The notes under the pieces: model-generated
The model's database searches: none
The model's input: the letters and a program-made list of their open reading frames with translations, nothing else
Told to the model about the DNA's origin: nothing
Part shown: piece after piece, positions 11,933 through 23,610 of the stretch
Position numbering within the stretch: position 1 is the stretch's first letter
Layout: each line of letters starts with the position of its first letter
Program-made: the position numbers and the translations under genes
DNA from: Paraspadella gotoi
Lineage: Eukaryota > Chaetognatha
Assembly: GCA_051294375.1 (NCBI GenBank)
Contig: CM119265.1
Span: forward strand, 778,089-842,088
Direction: 5' to 3'
Length of the DNA: 64,000 nt

Positions 11933-13051
11933 TATTTTATATATATATTATATTTCAATCCTATCACAATATCGTGTTTTGTAGTGAGTCCCAATCGTTT
12001 GGACGGCAGAATATTCCCTTAACCAGCCGTGATTTGCGGTCACGCTGGTTCAAGTGTAATGACACCGGTGATAACTTGCCCGTCACATTGGGTGGTCATT
12101 TCTGGTCCAAAGCCCGTCAGCTAGTCAGGTGCTTCATACCCTGGGTCGTGAGTATCATAGACTTCCCCTTCTTTGCCATATTTAATATTTCATAGTTTCA
12201 TAGTTGATAGTTTATCATTTCATCCGAGTCGCGGATCAGATTCCATTCTTGGTTCCGATTCCATCCACGATGTGATATTGCAAGAAAGAAAATATTATTT
12301 TTATTTAAGGTAAAGGACGAGAACGAAGCTTACCAATGGACTTTCGATCGACTTTTAATCGGACATAATTTTCACTTGAATCCCTCTTGTGATGTTTTTG
12401 GAAATGAGCGAAATATGAGGTTAGTGGAAAAGTTGGTTAAAGATGATTTCTGTCACATTTATCACTTTAACAATTATGGAACGGGCCCTGGGTTTGGAAA
12501 CAGGTTTGAGGGGTTGTTACGCCCCTCAAGGTGGTCCATAAGAGGGCTCTCGCTTTCTAAAGGGCAGACACATGGTTTTACTCAAAGAGCCAACGGGTCA
12601 TGACTGAGGGAATCCTGATTAGTTTTTGGGCGAACTTAAGCAGTGCCTGTTGCATGCCTCAGGATTGTGACCCACTCTACACTGCTTCCTGTGAAGGGAG
12701 GGGAACAATCTTTAACAAGTCTTGGGACCTGGACAGTGGACACAGCTTTGAAGATGCAAGACAGGAAAGGCAAACAAGAGCTAAGTGGGCCAAAACGAGT
12801 TTTTTAACCCATGCTACAGATTCACCACTAGAGATAATCCACATCAGATAAACGGAGGAAATTGCGCCGCTGATTTCAATTATCAAGTGGGATGGTGGTT
12901 CAACCGATGTTTTCACACTTTGATCAATTCGCCGGAGTTTGTACGAGTGCAGGAAGGAGATGGCGCTGACCCTGGATGCGTATCGGGAGATGTTACTTCA
13001 ACTCCGTCAGAAATGATGTTAGCTATTTTTCGGGAGAGGAATAATTCTTGA
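8473..13051 (+). CDS. Secreted coiled-coil protein with fibrinogen-related domain (FREP/ficolin-like)
   Basis: Nine-exon model: 8473-8530, 8685-8725, 9809-9865, 10509-10614, 11092-11175, 11403-11519, 11670-11839, 12310-12419, 12820-13051. All phases join and give 324 residues. Residues 1-19 are a signal peptide (MKSFLFFIFLGIFSG). Exons 2-5 encode a Lys/Glu/Leu-rich coiled coil (KIMKYLEEENKKLRIENLRL), as expected for oligomerisation. Exons 6-9 encode a diverged fibrinogen domain with AFYKNGFARGDNFWMGLEKL, MRFTTRDN, GGNCA and GWWFNRC. The start of the domain is shortened and its usual first Cys is missing; the calcium-site acidic residues are only partly kept. The C-terminus runs about 35 residues past the usual end. 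Exon 8 uses an AAG acceptor. If exon 5 were read through, a TGA would end the protein at 11193 with only the coiled coil. AATAAA is at 13123-13128. The family binds sugars or microbial surfaces in invertebrates; that role here is inferred. Confidence 0.8.
8531..8590. repeat. GA microsatellite starting at a splice donor
   Basis: (GA)n begins directly at the GTGAGAGA donor of exon 1 of the fibrinogen-related gene. Confidence 0.9.
9340..9600. repeat. Palindromic interspersed repeat (MITE-like), copy in intron 2
   Basis: The left arm (about 9350-9470, with CATAAAAAGTTTATAAAAAG) and the right arm (about 9490-9590, with TTTCTTTTATCAGCTTTTG) are imperfect reverse complements around a short centre. 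A second full copy lies at 31505-31745 and a partial one at 47725-47895. This is a non-autonomous hairpin element of unknown origin. Confidence 0.7.
10020..10245. repeat. Tandem repeat with GGGGATGAGAACATCAGAG units
   Basis: Five units of roughly 35-50 bp, each containing ATTAAGGGGATGAGAAC and ATCAGAG joined by T-rich spacers. It lies inside intron 3 of the fibrinogen-related gene. Confidence 0.85.
10690..10870. repeat. Degenerate CCCTAA/CTTAATCC repeat tract
   Basis: Irregular CTAACC, CTTAATCC and CCTAATC units resemble decayed telomere-like sequence. Similar tracts occur at 53090-53340 and 56600-56790, and inverted at about 7510-7590. Confidence 0.6.
11840..11929. repeat. GA microsatellite starting at a splice donor
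   Basis: Nearly 90 bp of (GA)n following the GTAAAAGAGAG donor of exon 7 of the fibrinogen-related gene. Confidence 0.95.
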
Positions 13052-13179
13052 TATGGAAAAATGAACATGAAATTGTTTTTTTTGTTTTGAGTGAAATGAA
13101 AGAAATTATTCAACCATTGAACAATAAACCAAAATTTTCCTGGTAAATGTGTCTTTTTTACTGAGGAAGTTGAACTTGA

Positions 13180-13371
13180 AAGAAGTGGCCAACTCGGGTT
13201 GGGCCCATGGTGGCCAAACCTTCGTCGCCAGTTATGACCAGGAATCGATCTCGGAACTTTCATGTCACTCTCTTCGACGATTCTCTCCGGCGCCTCTCCT
13301 TCATCGACGACGTCTCTAAGAAGTTGGCGAAGCTGGACGTCGGACGCGAGAGTGACTCGGTGGAACCCTAA
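13180..13371 (+). CDS. Possible small ORF or orphan exon just 3' of the fibrinogen-related gene
   Basis: An ATG at 13207 opens 54 codons to TAA at 13369-13371, in a patch whose GC content and codon use look coding against AT-rich flanks. The product is basic then acidic, with NFHVTLFDDSLRRLSFIDDV and KKLAKLDVGRESDSVEP. There is no signal peptide or recognised domain. The frame extends upstream to 13180 without an ATG, so this could be a terminal exon of another gene or a mobile-element fragment. It lies about 50 bp past the polyadenylation signal of the fibrinogen-related gene. I cannot assign a function. Confidence 0.3.
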   Translation, partial: KKWPTRVGPMVAKPSSPVMTRNRSRNFHVTLFDDSLRRLSFIDDVSKKLAKLDVGRESDSVEP

Positions 13372-13527
13372 TGTCGAATGGAAATATATCTTGTAGAAAA
13401 ATCAACATGAAATCAAATTATGTATAATTAAAAAGTTGAATTCTAAAGAATCATTTAAAATGATACCATATTTACTTTCTTGTCATGTGATCATAATAGA
13501 GGTTAATAAAGACTTAATTTTTATCGA

Positions 13528-13557
13528 GCCAGGACAGGCTTCGCCTGGTCCTGGCTA
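13528..13557. repeat. GC-rich perfect-stem hairpin
   Basis: AGCCAGGACAGGC is followed by a TTC loop and its near-perfect reverse complement ending GTCCTGGCT. The same theme (CCAGGACGGGGCTTTGCCCG) recurs at about 46010-46040, so it looks like part of a dispersed structured repeat. Confidence 0.6.
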
Positions 13558-13939
13558 TGTATATGAGGTGAGATTACTGTTTCAATATTTTATTTCATTT
13601 ATTCTGACTAACATCTTCTACAATGCTCCTTTTTGAGTATTGTATATTTGGTTAAAATTTTTAAATATGTATCTTACATATGATATGATACAATTGTTAT
13701 TGCAATATCGTTTAAATTTTGTTTTTTGTAATGCTCTATTTTAATGTAGTTTTTATGATGATTGGTCCGATTTTAAATTTTTAACTGTGTACTTCTGATA
13801 TCGGGTCATATATGAATCTCATATTCGTTGAGATCTATTTTTATGTTATTATGATTCTAGCTCATGTAGACGCATAAAATAGAAGAATTTATTTGATGCC
13901 CTGTGAAGAAAATGCGACACTCTCATGTGACGCTTTCGG

Positions 13940-15010
13940 TACCGTATATTTTTTCAACTTATATAATTTTTTTCATCTTGCATTAATTAATTTTTTCGAT
14001 AACTTGCATTAATTTTTAATTTGCATAATTTATTTAAATTGTATATATTTTTTCAGCTTGCATAATTTTTATCACTTTGCCATATTTTTTTCAGACTTGT
14101 AGTATATTTTGTTTTCGATTTTGCATTAATTTTTTTCAACTTGCATAATTTTTTTTTAATTTGCATAATTTTTAAATTGTATAATTTTTTTCAAACTTGC
14201 TAATTTTTTCAAACTTGTATAATTGTAATTTTTTAACCTTGCATAATTTTTTAATTTGCAATATTTTTTTTAAATTGCATATCATTTTTTCAACTTGCAT
14301 AATTTTTTTCAACTTGCTATAATTTTTTCAACTTGCTGATAATTTTTTCAACTTGTTATAGATTTTTTTAACTTGCATTAATTTTTCAACTTGCATAATT
14401 TTTTTAAACATTGCATAATTTTTCAAATTGCATAATTTTTTTCAACTTGTAAAATTTTTTTTTAACTTGCCATAATTTTTTTAATTTGCATAATTTTTTA
14501 AATTGCCATAAATTTTTTAAATTGCATAATTTTTCAACTTGCATAATTTTTTTCAAACTTGCATAATTTTTTAAACTTGTATAATTTTTTTAACTTGCAT
14601 AATTTTTTCAATTTTTGCATAATTTTTTTAAACTTGCATAATTTTTTCAATTTGCATAATTTTTTCAACTTTGCATTATTTTTTAACTTGCATAATTTTT
14701 TAACTTACATAGATTTTTTCAACTTGCATATTTTTTTTTAACTTGCATTAATTTTTTTTCAACTTGCATAATTTTTTCAACTTGCATAATTTTTTTCACT
14801 TGCATAATTTTTCAACTGCATAATTTTTTTCAACTTGTAATTAATTTTTTTCAACTTGCATAATTTTTTTAACGATTGCCATGAATTTTTGTTAACTTGC
14901 ATAAATTTTTTCAATTTGCATAATTTTTTAAACTTGCATAATTTTTTTCAAATTTTAAATTTTTAAACTTGCATAATTTTTCAACTTGCATAATTTTTTC
15001 AACTGCAAAT
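13940..15010. repeat. Satellite of about 17-18 bp, consensus TTTTTTCAACTTGCATAA
   Basis: About 1 kb of degenerate head-to-tail units with variable T-tract length. Related units occur at 34575-34700 and at about 44570-44600, both in or beside copies of the GTCGGATCTGC repeat. The array abuts the N gap at 15045, so its true length is probably greater. Confidence 0.9.
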
Positions 15011-15097
15011 TAGATTAAGTACTTTTCATTAATTTTCTTGAATANNNNNNNNNNNNNNNNNNNNNNNNNTCTATAATGTTTAGGATTGCTTCTTTGT

Positions 15098-15150
15098 GAC
15101 GTAGTCGTCGTCGTCGTCGTCGTCGTCGTCGCGTCGTCGTCCGTCACGCT
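15098..15150. repeat. (CGT)n trinucleotide microsatellite
   Basis: About a dozen GTC/CGT triplets, with two slips near the end. Confidence 0.9.
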
Positions 15151-15370
15151 GTTTTTTACTATAAAAAGTACTACGCTTTTATAGGTTTGGCTGTGACTTA
15201 CCGTTTTTTTTTTAAATAAAAATTATTATAATTATGATAGAGTTTTACAAAAGTGTGCAATCATAGTAAGTTAAAAATTTAGATATGGCTTCTCATTTAA
15301 AATAGCTTTGATCTTTTCTCATTACATTTGGATTTAAGTATTTTTTTGTTTGAATTTCCACTTCATTATG

Positions 15371-15466
15371 ATTTACTGCAATATGCAAATGAGATTATAG
15401 TACTCATTATAATATCCAAATTAGTATATAGAAATGCTTTAATCTAATTTACATATTGCAGTATAT
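15371..15466. repeat. Small inverted repeat at the 5' edge of the gypsy element
   Basis: TTTACTGCAATATGCAAAT at 15373 is the near reverse complement of TTTACATATTGCAGTA ending near 15464. The gypsy LTR follows at once. One arm recurs at about 51199-51232. It is a possible MITE that served as the landing site. Confidence 0.55.
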
Positions 15467-15778
15467 CATCGGGGCAGGCAGAATCAAGCCAACCAATAAG
15501 CAAATCGGATCAAAAGGCACGTTGAATCCCACAGAATTGGAATCATGAATTTGGTTGAAGGCGGAATCCGGAATCGACCAATCAGCTTGCAGAAACAATG
15601 GATTGTAAAAAATACCCCTTGCCCTCTGATCCTCTTCTCTAGAATAAATAGACCTAGCTTCCTTAAGTTTCGTAGAATTGATTACTGGACTCCTGCGCGT
15701 GTCCCACCGTCACATTTTATTCTCAGAATAAAATCTCGTTTTAGTATTCACCAAAAACCATGAGTTTTTCCTTAAATG
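15466..15778 (+). repeat. 5' LTR of the gypsy element
   Basis: Matches 23611-23918, including AATCGGATCAAAAGGCACG, TCTAGA, an AATAAA signal and the shared end ACCATGAGTTTTTCCTTAAA. The two LTRs differ by several small indels. Confidence 0.88.
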
Positions 15779-17183
15779 TGGTGACAGGACTTCTGGGCAA
15801 GACTCACCACTACCTCCGAAAAGCCAACAACGACCACGCCACCTCCAAATGGATCCTATGCCCAGCTTCGCACCTCCGCCGCGGAAAACCTCCACCGGCA
15901 ATTCCCAGCGCCAAAAGGAAATTGGACGGAATGGCGGGATCCAAACAAACAACGCCAAAAGTTGTCCACCCGACGATGACGTAGCAGTGTGGAAGAACGA
16001 CGACTAATCGTACGTTCGAGATGCCCGCCGCAGAGCCCCGAATTGGCAAAGCACTGCAGACCTCACCAAGAAGGAGTCATCGCAAAACAGATCATGCAAA
16101 TCGGTCAACGAAGCAAATATAAGAATCAAAATAAAATAGATTCGTCCCACCAAAGAACTTCTACGCTTGGACTCAAAAATAAATTCCATGGACAAAAACA
16201 TGGTGGAGGTGGGTCCAAAACTGAACGCCCATCCTCGTCAAGACTGGGTATATCAACATCGAAGAGGCATCACAGGCCAAGGCCTCCACCGGCGTCGTCG
16301 ATCTAAACCCCACGCTTCCCGGTACACACCATCAACACGTTGAGATGCCTATTCAACGCAATTTTAAGGTAAAAATACAGACCTTCACGACGACGTCAGA
16401 TCGGAAGGCGGCGCCAGTGAGCCGCCAAGCTATACCTCCATGAAAGCCCAAATCAAATTGGAAAAAAAGAGGAAAAGATGAAACCCGGAGCAATATCTCC
16501 GAACTTTTATCAGCCTTACAGAAATTCCACGGGCGTCGCCCAACAAGATTGACGAGCAGCTCCGAGCCATCCTTGCCCAAGACAAGAAGGGCGACGAGAA
16601 TTTACAAATTGAAATCAACAACAGCCGCTGGCTCGGACTACGCGCAATTTTGAAGCCTCCTCCCTGTCGATAGCTGAAGCAGATAAGTTGGCAACGACTC
16701 ATCCGTCGACCCGTCGATCCAGCTCCAGATACGGAGTCGCCCTCGTAAAATAAGCCTCGAAAAATATGAAAATGTTCGTGAGAAAAGATAAAGCGTCTAT
16801 TCCAGATTTATGCCTGCGCGGCTGCTCCTCGTGAAAGCCTTGGACCTTATATGCATGGAATAACGACCAAAACTCTGGAATGGACTTATTTTGTTAGAAC
16901 GTCAACAATATTCTCGACCTTGACGGAGAGATCGAATACAGGTTAAAAGGTTACCTGACAGCGGCGCCGAACCGAAGGATAAGGAAAACAGTTCAACACG
17001 GTTTCTGGAGAGGATAAAGAGAAATTGGTCAGTGCCCTTGTCACCAAGGGCCTCAACCGACCAGGACCAACAGGCTAGCGCCACAGCCTTTTATCAAGGA
17101 ACATGCATCCAAGAATTAAATAACGTAAACTGAATCTATCAGGGAAATGCGGCGCCAAATCGAAAAACCGACTCGTTTCAAGG

Positions 17184-17393
17184 ATGACCACGGCGAACGA
17201 CGCCGCGATGACCGCCTGCTACAATGACCGCGATGACCGCCGCTACAGCGACCGCACGTTTCGACGACCGCCGCCAAGACGACGCCACTACGACGACCGC
17301 CAGCGTGGAGAAACAAAGCGCTTCGAGAAAGGCCCCAACTCAAAGGGAACCTGGAAAAACTATAAAGGCGGCCGAGGTTGGCGCGATGATTGA
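17184..17393 (+). pseudogene. Gag-like basic C-terminal fragment of the gypsy element
   Basis: An open stretch rich in Arg, Asp, Tyr and Gly (DRDDRRYSDRTFRRPPPRRR, then KNYKGGRGWRDD) resembles an RGG-type nucleic-acid-binding tail. No CCHC zinc knuckle is visible. Stops and frameshifts lie on both sides. Confidence 0.5.
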
Positions 17394-19479
17394 TAATAAA
17401 GAGGAAGAGATTCTCGAAATTCGAAAAGAACGGGATGTTGTTTTTGTAAATGAAGATTTAGATAATTGATTCCACTGATGATGATACTTTCATGTTAATA
17501 AAAAAAATTGTAGCTACACCCGTCGTCGTTGACCAGAGAAAGAGAAAGACAGAAAGAAACCAAAGCCAACTAAAGCAAGCTTATCAAAGACTGGGCAAAG
17601 CAGATAAGCTCAAAGGAAGCCTTCATCGAAAATAGACAGATGTACTTAGAATGAATAAAGGCTTGGCAGAAAATTGCAAATAGCTTTCAAAGGAAGGTCA
17701 ACATCAGCGAGAATGCATAGTGCTCCAGTACTATCAAGCGGCGAGATGAACTGATAGTAATAAACAATAATGATTCATCAAATGGGCTGGAGAAACTGAA
17801 CGAATCCAGTGAAGGCGAAAAGAGAGGCCAGAATTAACCGATCTAAAGCCTGCGCCAAGCTAGCCAGAAGGGCGGAAACGAAAAGAAATAAAAAACGATA
17901 CTACTTCCTCCCTCCTCCTCCTTCAACTTCCATCTTCCTGCTCCTCCTCCGATTCAACACAACAAAAAGGCCAACCCTCAAGGCGATGCGAGCGCCTTGG
18001 GCTCAGGAGATTAAGCCTACAGGGCGGACGTGTCAACCGCGACATATAACATTATCAAAGGCGAGTTTAATGGAATCCCCTTCATCAGTGCCACTATTAG
18101 GGAATAGAAACTGAAATTCACGAACCAGAAATTTCCTCCGCCTCAACCGAGCGCCATAACACAACGAAAGATGAGAAAGAATTACCTCCCTTGCCAACTA
18201 AGGTGAGTGCAAGGGTCATGCACTGAGACCAAAGCCCGGCGCCACGTGACACACCGGAAATGCGTTACACGCTGGAAAAAACAGTTACATCCCGTCGTCA
18301 TTAGTGTGCCCCAGCAAGCTGCTTATATGATACAGGGGCTCTATAAACACTATCCCAAGGAAATTTGTCGAAAAATGGGTTTAGCCACTCAAATTTATTC
18401 ACGGAAAAGCGTTTAAAGCTCTTCGACAGCTACCGGGAGCCATCATAATTGGACTGAGAGGATAAATGTCAGGATAATGTTCAAACCTGGATCTTGAAAA
18501 CAGTGTTTTATATCTCAGCTGATGAAAACGACCAGGACATCATTATCGGCAGCGGCAATTACCAACCCTGGCCCACCCAACCAAATGTGGGTGTACAACC
18601 ATACAATAACAAGAGATGATCAACAGATGGCGTCCGAGGATGAAAACCCATCACTCATCTCTTTCAAAGACAAGCAGCGAAGGCACTCAAGCAGCCAGAT
18701 GGATGGCTAGAAGAAATATCGACGACAAATTGAGCTCCCACCACCACGTTCAAAAGGAGAAGATGGTCAAATGAGGTTAATGCTGACCGATTTATTGGAA
18801 ACGTTAGCCGCTCAAGATGGTATACATAGTCAATCAAACGGTGAAAAGATCCACATAGTGAATGGGACGACCTCAGAGATGGCGTCGAGGTAAAGGCCAA
18901 CCCAGGAAAATGGGGCTATGCCTTCCCCTAATAACAACCGAGGCAAAATCAAACTTGGTCTAGAGACTGACAACGCGCGTCGACCGGTCCAAGCTGATCT
19001 TAAGCGGAGAGAAACCACACTCAGAAAGGTGAGAAAGGAGATATCCCGGCCAACAACGCATTGTTCATCACAAACCCACCGAAGAATGAACTAAGAAGCG
19101 GTAAGAAAGAGCTGGCCAAGCCCGAAAAGAAACATAGATGCAAGAGGAAAAGAGGCTTTTTAAAATCCTTTCAGCGATGTTGATCCTTCCCTAGCCGATA
19201 AAGCTCCACTAGTATGGGAAATAGTGGGGAATTTCAAGAGATGTTTTCGGGCGAAAGCATCAATGACGCAAGGAACGATTTTTTAAATTACAAGGTCGAC
19301 CTTGGATTTAGCTGAGGAGGGGGATCTCCCCAAACCACGTTTTGTTAAATAAGGACCAGTCAGAAGGAGCTTTAAACGTTACCTCGAGTGTATAGAGAAT
19401 GCCGGAATCGTTTCCGAAGCAGAAATGAAGCATTCGAACGCCTTTCTAAATATAAGAACCAGGCCCACATTAGCGGTAG

Positions 19480-20815
19480 GGACAAGATGAAATGTCCGAT
19501 GAAACATTTGCAAAACAGTGGAGAATGATATGCGACTTATCGGCTGTCAATAACAATATCTCCACTTACGCAACGGAACGCACAAACAATAACTTCGATC
19601 CTTGAACAATATAAACCTCATGAACTCCAATGGCTCACTGGTATATTAGCTGCTTCCATCAGGTAAACCTCACGGAAAGATGCAAGCGCGTCCCCACCTT
19701 CGCCGGAGCTGGTCATAACTGGTGGATGAACAAGCTCCGCAATGGGAGGTGTAAATAGTGTAAATGTTTGCGCAAGCTATTCTCTGATGAGATTTTCAAA
19801 AAAGATCTTGGAAAAGCGTAAAGAGTTTCTTAGGTATACGTGGCATGACTTAATCCTTACCGCCAATATCGCGGAAGACATGGCCGAAAGATTACGGTGA
19901 GCTGCTTAAAATGCAGAGATGAAAATGTGTGCTCAAATGGACGAAGAGTGTACTACTTGGAAAGAGGATTTATCAAGTCCTCGGCTTCAGCATTTCCAAC
20001 AGGCAAGCTCCTCCCCCAAAGGGAAAAACATGCGAGGCTGCGGAAATCAAACTCAAAAACATAAAGACTTCCAGAAAGACCTCGAGGGCTATGTTGGCCT
20101 CACTAAACTATTACAGATGTTTCACACGATCAGATTTTCGTATATAGGCAGCAACCTTTACATGCTCTCACATTGGCTGGACAAAAGGAATTTCAAAATT
20201 AACTGAAAGCCACAAAGAAATGCTCCAGCTTTCTCATTGAAGGAAATCAAACCTCACCGGGGCGTCAATTTTCTCATGATAAAGAATCAGGCAAGGCTCT
20301 ATAGCAGGATTTATGCTGATGCAAGCTCCACAGCAATGGGCGGGCTGATAACAGCCACAGCTGATGGAATAGAGGTACCCTCTTTCCTTTCACTCGAAAT
20401 CCTTCCCCGAAGAATATCGAATCAAAGCACATTAAACATCCTCGAGACGCTGGCATTCAACATGATGGTGAGGCAGTACAAGGCTACCGTGCGGCCGAAG
20501 AGTCACCTTGGTAGGACTCTCATACTTCAAGATCATGGACCTCCCAACACGTATAAGCAGCAATTACTTCACCACAAACGTCCTCCGATGGATAACGGAG
20601 ATAAAACAGGAGTGCAACCAAGAGGAAGTTGTGCTGTGAAGAGCGAAGACAAGCCCAGCCGACCTTCCTCACACCGCTATTGGCTTGCAACAAGGTCAAT
20701 CACACCCTTGGTATCTACTCCCTTCTTCCCCGCTGGTTTTGACGTAGAGGCAATTACGAACGCTGGATATGCCGAAACCGCAGCTGGGGACAGCGAGACG
20801 CCAACACACCGTTGA
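19480..20815 (+). pseudogene. Broken pol fragment: reverse transcriptase and RNase H
   Basis: The palm and thumb of a Ty3/gypsy-type reverse transcriptase can be traced across frames, ending in an NYYRCF motif equivalent to the family's NYYRRF. The YxDD catalytic box is damaged (YTWHDLIL). The RNase H part starts at YADASSTAMGGL, where the first catalytic Asp is kept, and runs to LETLAFNMMVRQYKAT. Indels make it non-functional as written. Confidence 0.8.
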
Positions 20816-21429
20816 CCTAATCACGTGGGCCACGCCCAACACTCACCTTGATGGCGGGCAAATTCTCAGAACAGGAAACTAAAGTCTTCAAGAACTAGAT
20901 TTTTTGAGTTCACAAGACAAAAGCTTTGAAAAAGAAAAGAAATATGGAGAACTTTAACGGAAAAACCAAAACGAAAGATGCAGATACTTCATTCGGCACA
21001 TATATCAGCAAAAGACCTGGACCTCGGTCATCCAGAGCTCGAGATTGCTGGCCGAGATGACCGGGCATCAACATCGTATGCTTGACGAAGACTAAACACA
21101 AGGCCAAACTGGTTGCAAGTATGAACGGCCATTACCGGGCTAAACCGAGGCGGACAGAAACGATAAAGGTTTTTCCAGAAACCATCACAGGCCAGGTCAG
21201 CTTAGTTGGTGATTCTGAAAGAATCAAATCAATTACGCCCAATAAAGCCGCGTGACTTGAAGGTCATCGAACTAGGAAATCTAAAACCTAGCCCGAAAAC
21301 AGAGGAAGACGCAAAGAAGGGCAAAAGAGCAGAATACGAAACACATTAGTGAAGCTCCGACGGACTTATTAAACATACTGCATCAAACCAAATGGAAACA
21401 GTGATATGTCAACGAAGGCACCTTCTGAT

Positions 21430-22950
21430 TTATTACATATAAATTTCGGAGACGCCTACGACGCATCCTCCCATAACAAGGCGGAAATGACGAAAACGAT
21501 GTGGTAGAAAAAGTCCCATAAACTGGCAGGAGCAGAAGAGGAAGCATTCATCGACAGCGCCATGGAAGGCGGATGTTGACGTTACTCTCACGAGAACTTG
21601 AAGAGGAATTGCAGAATCCAGACATAAAAATTTTTTTTCGTTAATCCCAATGGCACGGGAAGTCAAAGATTGGCAACAAGCTAATGATTCATTCAAAAAA
21701 GTCATAAACAAAATAAAAGAAGGCACAAGGAAGAAGCGAAAGACGTGCTCAGTAAAACGAAAGAAAAGGAAAAAACGGCAGAAAGATATCTCTTCCAACT
21801 GCCTTGAGGATCTAGAAGTACCCCGGAACAATCCTCATCTCAGGGGTTACAAAAGGCGACACATGCCCACCCACAGATTCGTTGGTCCCTCCCGAGAAGG
21901 CAGAAGTAATACGACGAAACGTCTACAACAAACCATTTTGGGCACCCTGGGCGAGACAGAACAGCCTTCATACACGGTCAATTACATCTCGCGCCTGGAC
22001 TAGCGACTGGCAGCGGCTAAAAGTGGTAAGAAATGCGAAAATTGTGCAATGGCAACCGACAACAAAAAAACAATGAAACACACGTCGGCATCAAATCTCG
22101 CTATTTCACCGTGGGATCTCTATGCATCGATGTGATGCCCTCCCAAGCCGTCTCCAGGCTACAAATATTGCCCTCATCGCTTCTGACAATGCACTCCGCA
22201 TATACCTGGGCAATCCACTCAAACGCGCGATGCGACAGTTTTGATAAAAAGCATTAGATGAAAAATATTTTCCTTCTATCACGGATCTTATCTTGAGTCA
22301 ACTTCGACGGGCGCACTCAACTCATGGCTCCACATGAAATCGATCCTAAATCTCCTAGATTTGTTGGCCGAAAAGTCTTAGTGAAGAAAAACAGGCAAAA
22401 GGGCCGAAAGGGATATCGCAGGATCAGGCAAGCCTACGGCAAAGGCCATAAAGTAGTAAAGATCAACCAAATCATGGCTTGAAGTACATACCGACAACTA
22501 ATGTTACTCTTAAAGTGCTACGCCATAGTCGGCTGAAAAACCGACATGTCTCCTCATGAGATCCATTCGGACATAAGGCCAAGGTTGTCGAAATGCTGAC
22601 GACTACACAAAAAGATATCACTCGTCGACTATGTGTAGAAACAGAGCAGACAACGCGAAACAGCTGAAAAACTACTGAGCAGGCAAAACCTCTTCAGACA
22701 AAGTTTCCTCGACAGTAATCCTTATAGAAAGCCAAAAAGATAAAGTGGAGACCTCGTATTGGCAAGACGGGAATCTCGTAACCAGCGCGCAACCCTCGCT
22801 GAAAACAAGGTGAAACGCATCTACACGGGCCCGCGCACAAAGTCATTCAGAAAGATGAAAAATCATTACGTTATCCCCTGCATAAAATGGTCAAAGGTCA
22901 AGTACATAGACGTCGTTAAAAAACTACCCTGCGCAAAACGAGGACTCTAA
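21430..22950 (+). pseudogene. Probable integrase remnant of the gypsy element
   Basis: Position after RNase H, a His/Asn-rich zinc-like start near 21440 and a basic C-terminal piece (VKRIYTGPRTKSFRKMKNHY at about 22810) suggest integrase. I cannot trace the catalytic triad through the many frameshifts. The call rests mainly on order and length. Confidence 0.45.
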
Positions 22951-23364
22951 TCGAATAATATTAATAGGTCTCACCAGTAATACTCAACTAGTTGTAACAA
23001 CAAAATAATTGATAGACAAAAACAACAATTGTATATCTCTCCTTCTTATCACGTAGCCTATCATCGTATCACTAACGCCATTTATTTATTTTTTCTCTCT
23101 CGTTATCTTCATTATCTCGTTATCCTCGTTATCTTCTTAGTCGCCTCAACACTTGATTTTTAGAACAAAAGCAGAACAATTTCTCTAACTCTAACATACA
23201 AAAAAAAAAAGAATTCAAAAAAGAAAACGACGCGCAACGAAACAAAAACAAAAGCCACGACGAAGAGAGCAGAATGATTTCCTCTAACTGGCTTCAAACA
23301 AAAAAAGAACGACGCGCACAAAAAAAACAAAAGCCACGACGAAGAAAGCAGTTCCAAAGCTGGC

Positions 23365-23377
23365 CCAAAACTGGCTT

Positions 23378-23415
<38 letters not shown>
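23365..23415. repeat. Poly(A) tract within the gypsy element
   Basis: About 38 consecutive A bases between two nearly repeated segments (GCACAAAAAAAACAAAAGCC type), upstream of the 3' LTR. Confidence 0.9.
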
Positions 23416-23418
<3 letters not shown>

Positions 23419-23610
23419 AATCGACTTCAACAAAAAGTTTGTCGGAAAGATGCCCTGATGGGATTAAGAAGCCAACGCCACTAATCCCTCCCAATCTTAC
23501 GTCTTCGATCGCTGCCAAAACGACGACCAAGAAATCCCAGAGGAATCCACAGACAGTTTTCAGACTCGCACGGTCAACTGACCCCTCCCGTGCTCCTCGG
23601 GGAGAGGGGG

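Larger units (their letters stand above)
13372..15044. other. Gene-free region up to the first gap, mostly satellite
   Basis: Contains a GC-rich hairpin near 13528-13557 and then AT-rich DNA passing into the TTGCATAA satellite. No coding region is supported. Confidence 0.6.

Noticed and set aside
11985-12148. Open segment (SQSFGRQNIPLTSRDLRSRW...) between fibrinogen exons 7 and 8
   Set aside because: It looks exon-like, with a TTTGTAG acceptor and a GTGAGT donor, but its open frame does not match the phase of exon 7, it has no similarity to the fibrinogen domain, and exons 7 and 8 join in phase without it.
14559-14741. Asn-Leu-His-Asn-Phe repeat ORF
   Set aside because: Translation of the TTGCATAA satellite.
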